A DNA stretch of 64,000 nucleotides from Myxococcota bacterium. Its GTDB lineage: Bacteria > Myxococcota_A > UBA9160 > UBA4427. Positions 10,036 to 18,016 of this stretch are shown in pieces. The stretch covers positions 1,054,001 to 1,118,000 of the forward strand of contig JAWKRT010000001.1 in the NCBI GenBank assembly GCA_041389495.1, written 5' to 3'. The translations under genes and the position numbers were made by a program. Each line of letters opens with the position of its first letter. The first letter of the stretch is position 1. The notes below the pieces were generated by a model. That model saw nothing but the letters and a program-made list of their open reading frames with translations. It was not told the origin of the DNA and did not search any database.

Positions 10036-11012
10036 CCGCGCGCGACCAGCGCGTCGTCGAGCACGCCTCGCGACGCGAGCAGCGCGTGCATGCGCGGCAG
10101 GTTGTAGTGCGGCACGGTCATGAGCAGATGGTGCTCGAGGTGGTAGTTCACGAAGTTCGGCGCGATCAGCAGCCGCTCCCACCAGCGCGCGATCGTGGTG
10201 CGCGTGTTCTGCAGCGGGTTCGCCGGGTCGATCGGCATCGCGTGCTCGGCGATCGCGCGGATGCGCGTCACGAGCGTGTTCGTCGTCAGATAGGCGCCCA
10301 CCCACAGCAGGTAGAGCCACGCGTGCCCGGCGAGCGCGAGCAGGCCGAGGAGCGTCGCGTTCGCGATCAGCATGCCGCGGAAGCGCTCGTTGCCGAGCCC
10401 GCGGCGCAGGCGCGCCGCGAGGCCTCCCTCGGTGCCGAGATCGCGCCGCGCGGCGAAGCGCACGAACTTCGCGCCGGTGCGGCCCGTCAGGTCGCGCACG
10501 ACCTTGCGCCGGAAGCTCGCGCGCGTGATCGGGAAGGGCGTCGCGAGCCCGATGTCGGGGTCGTCCTCCGTCCAGTTCCGCGCGTGGTGGCGCATGTGGT
10601 AGCGGCGGTAGGCGTGGAGGTCGCTCCACACCGGGTAGCAGGCGAGCCAGCTCGCGACGGCGTCGTTCCAGCGCTTGTCCGAGAGGAAGGAGCGGTGCGC
10701 GGCCTCGTGCATCACGACGGCGAGCCCGAGCTGGCGCGTCCCGATCACGCACAGCGCGGCGACCACCGTAAGCGGGTTCGGCCACGCGGCGACGACCGCC
10801 ATCGCGCCGAACACGAGGCCCCAGTTCACCGCGAGCGTGCGCCAGCTGCGCGCGTCGTCCATCTCGACGAGTGCGCGGATCTCGTCGCGCGCGAGCGCGT
10901 CGTGCCAGCGGTGGCGCGCCGCGGGCGCGGGCCCGGACGGCGCGGAGTGCGCGGCGGCGGGCCCGTTCGCGAGCGGGGCGGGGGCGGGCGACGCGGTGTC
11001 GGCGGCGTTCAT
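9981..11012 (-). CDS. Membrane fatty acid desaturase
   Basis: A 343-residue integral membrane protein with the three histidine boxes of di-iron acyl desaturases and hydroxylases: HEAAH (VVMHEAAHRSFLS), HMRHH (YRRYHMRHHARNW) and HLEHH (NYHLEHHLLMTVPHYNLPRMH). Hydrophobic segments lie between the boxes. Family members insert double bonds or hydroxyl groups into lipid acyl chains in the cytoplasmic membrane; regiospecificity cannot be read here. The ATG at 11012 overlaps the stop of the upstream PaaX-type regulator as ATGA, so the two are probably one translationally coupled operon. The ~35-residue N-terminal extension is Ala/Pro-rich. Confidence 0.88.
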   Translation of the reverse strand: MNAADTASPAPAPLANGPAAAHSAPSGPAPAARHRWHDALARDEIRALVEMDDARSWRTLAVNWGLVFGAMAVVAAWPNPLTVVAALCVIGTRQLGLAVVMHEAAHRSFLSDKRWNDAVASWLACYPVWSDLHAYRRYHMRHHARNWTEDDPDIGLATPFPITRASFRRKVVRDLTGRTGAKFVRFAARRDLGTEGGLAARLRRGLGNERFRGMLIANATLLGLLALAGHAWLYLLWVGAYLTTNTLVTRIRAIAEHAMPIDPANPLQNTRTTIARWWERLLIAPNFVNYHLEHHLLMTVPHYNLPRMHALLASRGVLDDALVARGYLSVLREATSRAPGAAA

Positions 11013-11977
11013 GACGGGGCTCCTCCTGCGGTCGAAGGCTCGGCGTTCGCGGCGGCGCGGCCCGCGCGGACCGCGTGCGAGGGTGTGTTCCGCGCGAGCG
11101 CCGCGGCCGCGTCGCCGACGCGCACGTCGGCGGGGGCGGCCCGGTGCGCGACGCCGTGCTCGGCGAGGAAGGCCGCCCAGCACGCGCGTCCCGCCGCGTC
11201 GTAGTCGCGCGCGGCATCGACGAGCGCGCTGAGCGGTCGCTCGTCGACCAGCTCGGCGGGGAGCAGCGGGTCGAGCACGATGCGGCGGATCGCGCGGCCG
11301 CCGAGCGCGAAGCTCTCGACCATCGCGTCGCGCGGCGCGAGCCGGGCGAGCCGCGCGCGGCTCGCGGCGAGGTCGGCGCACAGCGCGTCCGCGCTCGCGG
11401 CGAGTGCCTCGGCGCTCCAGAGCGCGCACGCGCGCGCGGCGGTCGCCGCGTCGAGCTCGCCGAGCGTCGCGACGATCGCGCCCGGCGCGAGGCCGAGCGC
11501 GGCGAGCTCGTCGCGGAGCGCGGCGACGCTGCCCGCGAGGTTGTCGGGGCGCACGGCGAGGCCGGGCGCGAGGCTGCGGAAGCCGAGCAGCTCGAGCGCG
11601 CGCTCGCTGCGCGCCGCGCGGGGCGTTGCCGTCGCGTCGGCCGCGGCGCCGAAGACGCCGACCCAGCGCGGCGCGCCGTTCGCCGCGCGCGCCCACGCGC
11701 GCCGCCGCGCGGGCCGCCGCCGCCAGCTCGTCACCTGGCGGTTCACGTCGCTCGCGGCGGGCCCGAGTGCATAGCGACCTCGGCCGTCGCGCACGACCAG
11801 CCCCGCGCGATGCAGGCGCGCGAGGCTCACGCGCAGGCTGTTCTCGGCGATGCCGAAGAGCGCGGCGGCGTCGACGAGCGCGCGCACCGGCATCGAGCCG
11901 CGCCGCAGCGTCGACAGCAGGTCGAGCACGAGGCTGCGGGGCGTGGGCACGCGCGGCGGTGCGACGGCGTCGGTCAT
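11009..11977 (-). CDS. PaaX-family transcriptional regulator
   Basis: A 322-residue regulator. The N-terminal winged helix (PRSLVLDLLSTLRRGSMPVRALVDAAALFGIAENSLRVSLARLHRAGLVVRDGRGRYALG) matches PaaX, the GntR-like repressor of phenylacetate catabolism. It is followed by the PaaX-type central domain and the C-terminal conserved domain (FLAEHGVAHRAAPA). No phenylacetate genes are nearby. Because it is coupled (ATGA) to a desaturase, I infer that it controls lipid or acyl-CoA metabolism, probably sensing a CoA thioester. The 102-nt gap to lspA contains ATTAC (11988-11992) and GTAAT (12021-12025) in inverted orientation, a weak operator candidate. Confidence 0.82.
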   Translation of the reverse strand: MTDAVAPPRVPTPRSLVLDLLSTLRRGSMPVRALVDAAALFGIAENSLRVSLARLHRAGLVVRDGRGRYALGPAASDVNRQVTSWRRRPARRRAWARAANGAPRWVGVFGAAADATATPRAARSERALELLGFRSLAPGLAVRPDNLAGSVAALRDELAALGLAPGAIVATLGELDAATAARACALWSAEALAASADALCADLAASRARLARLAPRDAMVESFALGGRAIRRIVLDPLLPAELVDERPLSALVDAARDYDAAGRACWAAFLAEHGVAHRAAPADVRVGDAAAALARNTPSHAVRAGRAAANAEPSTAGGAPS

Positions 11978-12079
11978 CGGGCCGGATATTACATGCCGAT
12001 GCGAGATTCGCCGTGGGTGGGTAATGTCCGCGGCCGTGCCCCGTGGGGCGGCCCGCGTTCGCGTGGTAGGCTGCCGCCG

Positions 12080-12655
12080 ATGTCCGACGCCTCGACCCCC
12101 GCTCCGGCCGGCGCCGCGCCGGCCGCCCTCGTGGCCCCGAAGTGGAAGGTCTTCCTCGCGGCCTTCGCCGTCGTGCTCGCCGCGGACCAGGCGACCAAGC
12201 AGGCCGTGATCGAGCGCTTCGCCTACGGCGAGCGGCTGCGCCTGGTCGACGGCCTCCTCGACCTCACGCACGTCCGCAACCCGGGCGGCGCGTTCAGCTT
12301 CCTCGCCCAGCTCCCGCCCGACCTCGAATGGGTGCGCCCGCTCTTCTTCGTCGGGATGGCGGGCCTCGCGATCGCGCTGCTGCTCGGCTTCTTCGCGCGG
12401 CTGCCCGCCGAGGCGCGCTTCTCGGCGCTCGCGCTCGGCAGCGTCCTCGGCGGCGCCCTCGGCAACCTGCTCGATCGGCTCCGCCACGGAGAGGTCGTCG
12501 ACTTCATCGACGTGCACCTGACGGCCGACTACACGTGGCCGACGTTCAACGTCGCCGACTCCGCGATCGTCGTGGGCGTCGTGCTGTTGCTGCTCGAGAC
12601 GTTCCTCGAGGGCCGCGCGCGCGGCGACGAGGGCGCGAGCGACGCGGTCGACTAA
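12080..12655 (+). CDS. lspA: Lipoprotein signal peptidase (SPase II)
   Basis: A 191-residue membrane aspartyl protease that removes signal peptides from diacylglyceryl-prolipoproteins. Conserved blocks are AADQATKQAV (domain with the first conserved Asp), HVRNPGGAFSF, SVLGGALGNLLDRLRHGEVVDFIDV and WPTFNVADSAIVVGV; the catalytic Asp pair is in VVDFID and FNVADS. Four hydrophobic segments fit the family. The N-terminus is ~20 residues longer and Ala/Pro-rich. It is divergent from the PaaX-type gene and overlaps the convergent CoA ligase by 4 nt. Confidence 0.93.
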   Translation: MSDASTPAPAGAAPAALVAPKWKVFLAAFAVVLAADQATKQAVIERFAYGERLRLVDGLLDLTHVRNPGGAFSFLAQLPPDLEWVRPLFFVGMAGLAIALLLGFFARLPAEARFSALALGSVLGGALGNLLDRLRHGEVVDFIDVHLTADYTWPTFNVADSAIVVGVVLLLLETFLEGRARGDEGASDAVD

Positions 12656-14634
12656 CGAGCCAGCTCGGGGCGGTCGGCGAACTGGTCGAGCGCCTCGGGG
12701 TTCGCGAGCGCCTCGCGGTTCGCGACGCCGCGGCCCGCGACCACGTCGCGCACGGCGAGCTCGCTGATCTTCCCGCTGCGCGTGCGCGGGATGTCGCGCA
12801 CCTGCAGGACGACGGCGGGCACGTGGCGCGGGCTCGCCGACGCGCGGATCTCGGCGCGGATGCGCGCGCGCAGCGCGTCGTCGAGCGCGAGCCCCGGCCG
12901 CAGCACCACGAACAGCACGACGCGCACGTCGCCGCGCCACGGCTGGCCGATCGCCACGGCCTCGACGACCTCGTCGAGCCGCTCGACCGGCCGGTAGATC
13001 TCGGCCGTCCCGATCCGCACGCCGCCGGGGTTCAGCACGGCGTCGGAGCGCCCGTGGATCACGAAGCCGCCGTTCGGCGTGCGCTCGGTGAAGTCGCCGT
13101 GGTGCCAGATGCCGGGGAACCGCTCGAAGTAGGCCGCCGCGTAGCGCGCGCCGTCGTCGTCGCCGAGGAAGCCGAGCGGCTGCGACGGGAATGCGCGCGT
13201 GCACACGAGCTCGCCGGGCTCTCCGACCGGGGCCGCGCTCCCGTCGGCGCGCAGCACGTCGACGGCCATGCCGAGCGCGGCGACCTGCATCTCGCCGCGG
13301 TGGACGGGCGCCGTGGGGTCGCCCGCGAGGAAGCAGCCGAGCAGGTCCGTCCCGCCGGAGATCGGCGCGACGTGTGCGTGCGGGGCGACGTGCGCGTGCA
13401 GGTAGTCGAACCCCTCCGGCGCGAGCGGCGAGCCCGTCGTCAGCAGCATGCGCACGTGCGAGAGGTCGAAGCGCTCGGATGCGGCGAGCTTCCACTTCGC
13501 GCACGCGTCGACGAACTTCGCGGAGAGGCCGAGCACGTCGATGCGCTCGCGCTCGGCGAGCTCGAACAGCACCTCGGGGCCGGGGTGCATCGGCGACCCG
13601 TCGTACAGCGCGACCTCCGCGCCGGACGCGAGCGCGCCGACCAGCCAGTTCCACATCATCCAGCCGCACGTCGTGAAGTAGAAGATGCGCTCGCCCGGGC
13701 GCAGGTCGCAGTGGAGGCGGTGCTCCTTCACGTGCTGCAGCAGCGCGCCGCCGGCGCGGTGGACGATGCACTTGGGCTCGCCCGTCGTGCCCGACGAGAA
13801 CATCACGTAGAGCGGGTGATCGAACGGGAGTCGTTCGTACCGCGGCGCGTCGCCGGCCTCGGCCGCGCCGCTCGCCAGCGCGTCCGCAAAGCGCTGCGCA
13901 CCGGGGATCGCGCGCAGCGCGGCGTCCGACGGGTCGCCGAGGCAGGGAACGACGATCGTGCGCTCGACGGACGGCAGTGCGCGCAGGAGCGCGGGCAGGC
14001 GTGCGAGCCCGTCGAACGTCTTGCCCGCATAGCGGTAGCCGTCCGCGCAGAAGAGCCAGCGCGGCGCGACCTGGCCGAAGCGGTCGAGCACGCCCGCGTC
14101 GCCGAAGTCGGGCGAGCACGAGCTGAACACGGCGCCGAGGCTCGCGGTCGCGAGCATCGCGGTGACCGTCTCGGGCACGTTCGGCAGGAGCGCCGCGACG
14201 CGATCGCCCGCCCCGATGCCGGCCGCGCGCATCGCGCCCGCGAGCGCGGCCACCTCGCGCCGCAGCGCGCCGCGCGAGATCGCGCGCGCGCCGCCGTCCT
14301 CGCCGCGGAAGCGGAGCGCAGTCGCGTCGCCGTCGCCGCGCAGCAGGTTCTCGGCGAAGTTGAGCCGCGCGGCGGGGAAGAAGCGCGCGTCGCGCATCGC
14401 GCCGTCGTCGACGAGGGCGGGCCCGTCGCCGCGCTCGCCGACGACGTCGGCGAGCTCCCAGACGAGCTCCCAGAAGGCACCGCGGTCGCGCACCGACCAC
14501 GCGTGCAGCGCGGCGTAGTCGGGGAGGCGCTCGCCGCTCGCGCGCTCGGCGCGGGCGCGGAAGGCCTCGAGCTGCGCGCGCGCGACGGCGTCGCGCGAAG
14601 GCGCCCACATCGGCGCGCCTCCCGCGCCGCTCAC
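12652..14634 (-). CDS. aacS: Acetoacetate--CoA ligase
   Basis: A 660-residue AMP-forming synthetase that activates acetoacetate with ATP and CoA. It has the acetoacetyl-CoA synthetase N-terminus (PMWAPSRDAVARAQLEAF, ALHAWSVRDRGAFWELVWE), the AMP-binding loop YVMFSSGTTGEPKCIVH, GSPLAPEGFDYLH, HVAPISGGTDLLGCFLAG, and the C-terminal lysine motif PRTRSGKISELAVRD. The GTG at 14634 overlaps the transporter stop as GTGA and leaves residues before the conserved PMW, as in homologues; an ATG at 14610 is the alternative. It is the last gene of the ntrB-ntrC-thiE-transporter-aacS run, and probably links ketone-body or PHB carbon to that operon. Confidence 0.88.
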   Translation of the reverse strand: MSGAGGAPMWAPSRDAVARAQLEAFRARAERASGERLPDYAALHAWSVRDRGAFWELVWELADVVGERGDGPALVDDGAMRDARFFPAARLNFAENLLRGDGDATALRFRGEDGGARAISRGALRREVAALAGAMRAAGIGAGDRVAALLPNVPETVTAMLATASLGAVFSSCSPDFGDAGVLDRFGQVAPRWLFCADGYRYAGKTFDGLARLPALLRALPSVERTIVVPCLGDPSDAALRAIPGAQRFADALASGAAEAGDAPRYERLPFDHPLYVMFSSGTTGEPKCIVHRAGGALLQHVKEHRLHCDLRPGERIFYFTTCGWMMWNWLVGALASGAEVALYDGSPMHPGPEVLFELAERERIDVLGLSAKFVDACAKWKLAASERFDLSHVRMLLTTGSPLAPEGFDYLHAHVAPHAHVAPISGGTDLLGCFLAGDPTAPVHRGEMQVAALGMAVDVLRADGSAAPVGEPGELVCTRAFPSQPLGFLGDDDGARYAAAYFERFPGIWHHGDFTERTPNGGFVIHGRSDAVLNPGGVRIGTAEIYRPVERLDEVVEAVAIGQPWRGDVRVVLFVVLRPGLALDDALRARIRAEIRASASPRHVPAVVLQVRDIPRTRSGKISELAVRDVVAGRGVANREALANPEALDQFADRPELAR

Positions 14635-15863
14635 GTGAGCGCCCCCGCCACGCAGGCCGTCATGAACGTCGTCAGCGAGCCGCCGACGATCGAGCGCATG
14701 CCGAGCGCCGCGACGTCGCCGCGCCGCTGCGGCGCCATCCCGCCGATGCCGCCGAGCAGGATCGCGAGCGAGCCGAAGTTCGCGAAGCCGCAGAGCGCGT
14801 AGCTCGCGATGCGGATCGAGCGCGGCGACAGCGAGCCCGCGGCGATCGCCTCGCCGAGGCCTTGATAGGCGAGGAACTCGTTGAGCACCGTCTTCACGCC
14901 GAGCAGGCCGCCGACGGCGATCGCGTCGCCCGGCTCGACGCCCATCAGGAGCGCGAAGGGCGCCATCGCGAAGCCGAGCAGGAGCTCGAGGCGGAGCCCC
15001 TCGACGCCGACCCAGCCGCCCGCGGTGCCGAGCAGGTCGTTCGCGAGCTCGATGCCCGCGCGAAAGGCGATCAGCATGGCGCCGACGTACGCGGCGAGGC
15101 GCATGCCGTTGATCGCGCCCGTCGCCGCCGCGTCGATCGTGTTCACCGCTTCGCGCTCGACGGTGCTGTGCGCGCCGGCCGACGTCGCGGGCGTTCCGGT
15201 CTCGGGCTCCATCACCTTCGCGATCACGAGCCCGGCGGGCGCGCTCAGCAGGCTCGCGGTGACGAGATGCCCGGCGAAGTCGCCGCCGCCGAGGATGCCG
15301 ACGTAGGCGAGCAGCACCGATCCCGCGATCGTCCCCATCCCGACCGTCATCAGCGAGAAGAGCTCGGAGCGCGTCATCGCGTCGAGGTACGGACGAACGA
15401 CGAGCGCCGACTCGGCCATCCCGATGAACACGTTGGCGACGGCCGAGAGGCTCTCCGCGCCCGACAGATCCATCGTGCGCGAGAGCACCGCCGCGAGCGC
15501 GTCGACGACGCGCTGCACGATGCCGAGGTGGTAGAGCACGGAGAACACCGCGCCCATGAAGATGAGGATGGGGAGGACGTTCGCGAGGAAGGAGAAGCCG
15601 ACCTCCGCGAGCGGGCCGAAGACCATCGCGACGCCGGCGTTCGTGTAGGCGAGGAAGCGAGCGACGCCCGCGTTGATGCCGACGAACATCGCCGAGCCCC
15701 ACGGCGTGAGCAGCAGCAGCGCGCCGAGTGCGCCCTGCAGCGCGACGCCGCTCGCGACGGTGCGCCACGGAAACCGGCGCCGGTCGCTCGAGAGCAGCCA
15801 CGCGATGCCGATCATCGCGAAGAACCCCGCGCCCGAGACGGCGCGCAGCCCGAGTTCGCTCAC
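14631..15863 (-). CDS. NupC-family concentrative nucleoside transporter
   Basis: A 410-residue integral membrane protein with about ten hydrophobic segments. Features typical of the CNT/NupC family are VANVFIGMAESALVVRPYL, GTIAGSVLLAYVGIL, GLLGVKTVLNEFLAYQGLG and ALCGFANFGSLAILLGGIGGMAPQRR. These transporters import nucleosides with Na+ or H+ in the inner membrane. The GTG at 15863 overlaps the thiE stop by 4 nt, and its own stop overlaps aacS by 4 nt, a tight coupling chain. Placement downstream of ntrBC suggests nitrogen scavenging, but no operon promoter was identified. Confidence 0.87.
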   Translation of the reverse strand: MSELGLRAVSGAGFFAMIGIAWLLSSDRRRFPWRTVASGVALQGALGALLLLTPWGSAMFVGINAGVARFLAYTNAGVAMVFGPLAEVGFSFLANVLPILIFMGAVFSVLYHLGIVQRVVDALAAVLSRTMDLSGAESLSAVANVFIGMAESALVVRPYLDAMTRSELFSLMTVGMGTIAGSVLLAYVGILGGGDFAGHLVTASLLSAPAGLVIAKVMEPETGTPATSAGAHSTVEREAVNTIDAAATGAINGMRLAAYVGAMLIAFRAGIELANDLLGTAGGWVGVEGLRLELLLGFAMAPFALLMGVEPGDAIAVGGLLGVKTVLNEFLAYQGLGEAIAAGSLSPRSIRIASYALCGFANFGSLAILLGGIGGMAPQRRGDVAALGMRSIVGGSLTTFMTACVAGALT

Positions 15864-16567
15864 GGAGTCTCCCTTCCGCGCGCCGGCGCGGAGCGCGCGT
15901 CGGGGCTCGCTCCGGCGGTCGCATCGCTCTCGAACGCGCGCACGAGCGCGCCGGCCGCGCGCGCGCCGGCCTCCGCGTCGCGCGCCGCGGCGACGGCCGA
16001 CAGGACGGCGATGCCCGCGGCGCCGGCGGCGCGCGAGCTCGCCGCGTTGCCGGCGCCGATGCCGCCGATCGCGACGACCGGGAGCGGCGCGGCGAGCCGC
16101 GCGATCTCGCGCAGCGCGTCGAGACCGCGCGCGGCGTAGCCCGTGTCCTTGGTCGAAGTGTCGAACAGCGGGCCGAATGCGACGTAGTCGACGCCCTCGG
16201 CCCGCGCCGCGCGCGCCTGCGCGGGCGAGTGCGTCGAGCGCCCGATCGCGAGGCGCGCGCGCACGTCGCCGGGCAGCGCGCCGGGCGGGACGTCGTCCTG
16301 GCCGAGGTGCACGCCGTCGGCGTCCGCGAGGAGCGCGAGATCGACGCGGTCGTTCACGACGAACGCGACACCGCGCGCGCGCGCGAGGGCGCGGATCTCG
16401 CGCGCCCACGCGAGCGCCGTCGCGTCCGTCGCGCGCTTCGCGCGCAGCTGCACGACGCGCGCGCCGCCCGCGCACGCGGCGCGCGCCTGTGCCACGGGGT
16501 CGAGCGGCCAGCGCGCGTCGTCGTCGGCGAGCACGTGGAGGCCGGCGAACGCGGCGGCATCGCGCAC
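15860..16567 (-). CDS. thiE: Thiamine-phosphate synthase
   Basis: A 235-residue TIM-barrel protein that condenses HMP-PP with thiazole phosphate. ThiE motifs are visible: VVQLRAKRATDATALAWA, FVVNDRVDLALLADADGVHLGQDDVP, AIGRSTHS, YVAFGPLFDTSTKDTGYAARGLDALRE and VVAIGGIGAGNA. The core is standard length; a ~25-residue Ala/Arg-rich C-terminal tail (ATAGASPDARSAPARGRETP) is unusual. GTG start at 16567, 9 nt after the ntrC stop. The HMP kinase gene thiD is about 10 kb to the left; the other thiamine genes are not in the window. Confidence 0.9.
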   Translation of the reverse strand: MRDAAAFAGLHVLADDDARWPLDPVAQARAACAGGARVVQLRAKRATDATALAWAREIRALARARGVAFVVNDRVDLALLADADGVHLGQDDVPPGALPGDVRARLAIGRSTHSPAQARAARAEGVDYVAFGPLFDTSTKDTGYAARGLDALREIARLAAPLPVVAIGGIGAGNAASSRAAGAAGIAVLSAVAAARDAEAGARAAGALVRAFESDATAGASPDARSAPARGRETP

Positions 16568-16576
16568 GCGATGCGC

Positions 16577-18016
16577 TCAGGCCCGGTCGCGCCGCGGGAT
16601 CGCGACGTCGAGCTCGGAGATCTTCTTGCGCAGCGTGTTGCGGTTGATGCCGAGCAGGCTCGCCGCCTGCAGCTGGTTGCCGCCGGTGTGCTCGAGCACG
16701 GCTTCGATCATGGGGCGTTCGACGCGCTCGATCACGGTGCGGTAGATCTCGTCGGCCCGCTCCGACAGCGCGGCGCGCGTCTCGCGCGCCACGAGCGCTG
16801 CGAGGCTCGCCTCGGGCGACGTCTGCGCGGGGTCCTCGACGAGGAACGCGAAGTCCTCGCCCGTCAGTACGCTGCCGGGTGCGAGCACGAGTGCCCGGCG
16901 GATCGCGTTCTCGAGCTCGCGCACGTTGCCGGGCCACGAATAGCGTTCGAGCGCCTCGATCGCGCCGTCGGCGAGGCCGCGCGCGCCGCCGGCGAGGTCC
17001 TGCGCGTAGCGGGCGACGAAGTGCTCGGCGAGCGCGCGCACGTCCTCGCGCCGCTCGCGCAGCGGAGGCAGCTCGATCGGCACGACGCGCAGGCGATAGA
17101 GCAGATCCTCGCGGAACCGCCCCTCGCGCACGGCGACGTCGAGCTGGCGGTTCGTCGCCGCGATGATGCGCACGTCGACGATCTCGCTCTTCTGCCCGCC
17201 GACGGCGGTGACCTCGCCGTTCTGCAGGACGCGCAGCAGCTTCGCCTGCAGGTCGAGCGTCATGTCGCCGATCTCGTCGAGGAAGAGCGTGCCGCCCGCG
17301 GCCTCGCGGAAGCGGCCGGGGCGCGCCTGCACCGCACCGGTGAACGCGCCGCGCTCGTGCCCGAACAGCTCGCTCTCGAGCAGCTCCTTCGGGATGGCCG
17401 CCGCGTTCACCGCGACGAACGGCTCCTGCGCGCGCGGGCTCGCGACGTGGATGGCGCGCGCGATCAGCTCCTTGCCGGTCCCGCTCTCGCCGGTGATCAG
17501 CACGGGCACGTTGCGGGCGGCGACGCGGCCCACCGTCTTGAACGCCTCGAGCAGGGCAGGGCTGCGGCCGACGAGCCGGTCGCCGCCCGGCGACACCGCG
17601 CGCCCGACCTCGCGCCGCAGCGCGCGCACCTCGAGCTCGAGCGCGCGCGTGCGCAGCGCCTTGTCGGTGAGCGCCTGCACCTCCGCCAGACTGAACGGCT
17701 TCGTCAGGTAGTCGAGCGCGCCGAGCTTCATCGCCTCGACCGCGTTCTCGAACGTCGACTGCGCGGTGATGATGACGACCGCCGTCTCGCTCGACGCCGT
17801 CTTCGCGCGTTCGAGCACTTCGAGGCCCGTCGCCTCGGGCATGCGGATGTCGAGGAAGGCGAGGTCGAAGTCGCCCTCGTCGAGGGCGCGCAGCGCGGCG
17901 GCGCCGTCGGCGACCTCGCTCACCCGATGCCCCTGCGACTCGAGCGCTTCGCGCAGCACGAAGCGGATCGATTCCTCGTCGTCCGCGACCAGGATTCGCG
18001 CGCGCTGTCGGTCCAT
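16577..18016 (-). CDS. ntrC: NtrC-type sigma54 response regulator
   Basis: A 479-residue activator. It has a receiver domain (phospho-acceptor D56 in LAFLDIRMP, Lys in DYLTKPFS), a sigma54-interacting AAA+ domain with Walker A GESGTGKE, the GAFTGA loop (HERGAFTGAVQ), GGTLFLDEIGDM and the R-finger region NVRELENAIRRAL. A C-terminal Fis-type helix-turn-helix ends it (GGNQLQAASLLGINRNTLRKKI). It drives sigma54-RNA polymerase open-complex formation, classically for nitrogen assimilation. It starts with a 1-nt overlap (TGATG) after ntrB, so both partners are made together. Whether it acts on the sigma54-like promoters at 32-37.6 kb is unknown. Confidence 0.9.
   Translation of the reverse strand: MDRQRARILVADDEESIRFVLREALESQGHRVSEVADGAAALRALDEGDFDLAFLDIRMPEATGLEVLERAKTASSETAVVIITAQSTFENAVEAMKLGALDYLTKPFSLAEVQALTDKALRTRALELEVRALRREVGRAVSPGGDRLVGRSPALLEAFKTVGRVAARNVPVLITGESGTGKELIARAIHVASPRAQEPFVAVNAAAIPKELLESELFGHERGAFTGAVQARPGRFREAAGGTLFLDEIGDMTLDLQAKLLRVLQNGEVTAVGGQKSEIVDVRIIAATNRQLDVAVREGRFREDLLYRLRVVPIELPPLRERREDVRALAEHFVARYAQDLAGGARGLADGAIEALERYSWPGNVRELENAIRRALVLAPGSVLTGEDFAFLVEDPAQTSPEASLAALVARETRAALSERADEIYRTVIERVERPMIEAVLEHTGGNQLQAASLLGINRNTLRKKISELDVAIPRRDRA

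Noticed and set aside
11988..12027. PaaX operator from ATTAC/GTAAT inverted repeat
   Set aside because: Only five bases per arm and a wide spacing; kept as a remark in the regulator entry, not as a site.
16577..18016. NtrC in this window as the activator of the four sigma54-like promoters
   Set aside because: No NtrC-type site (TGCACC-N5-GGTGCA) was seen near those promoters, the palindrome differs, and the gene is 14 kb away; the link is possible but unsupported.
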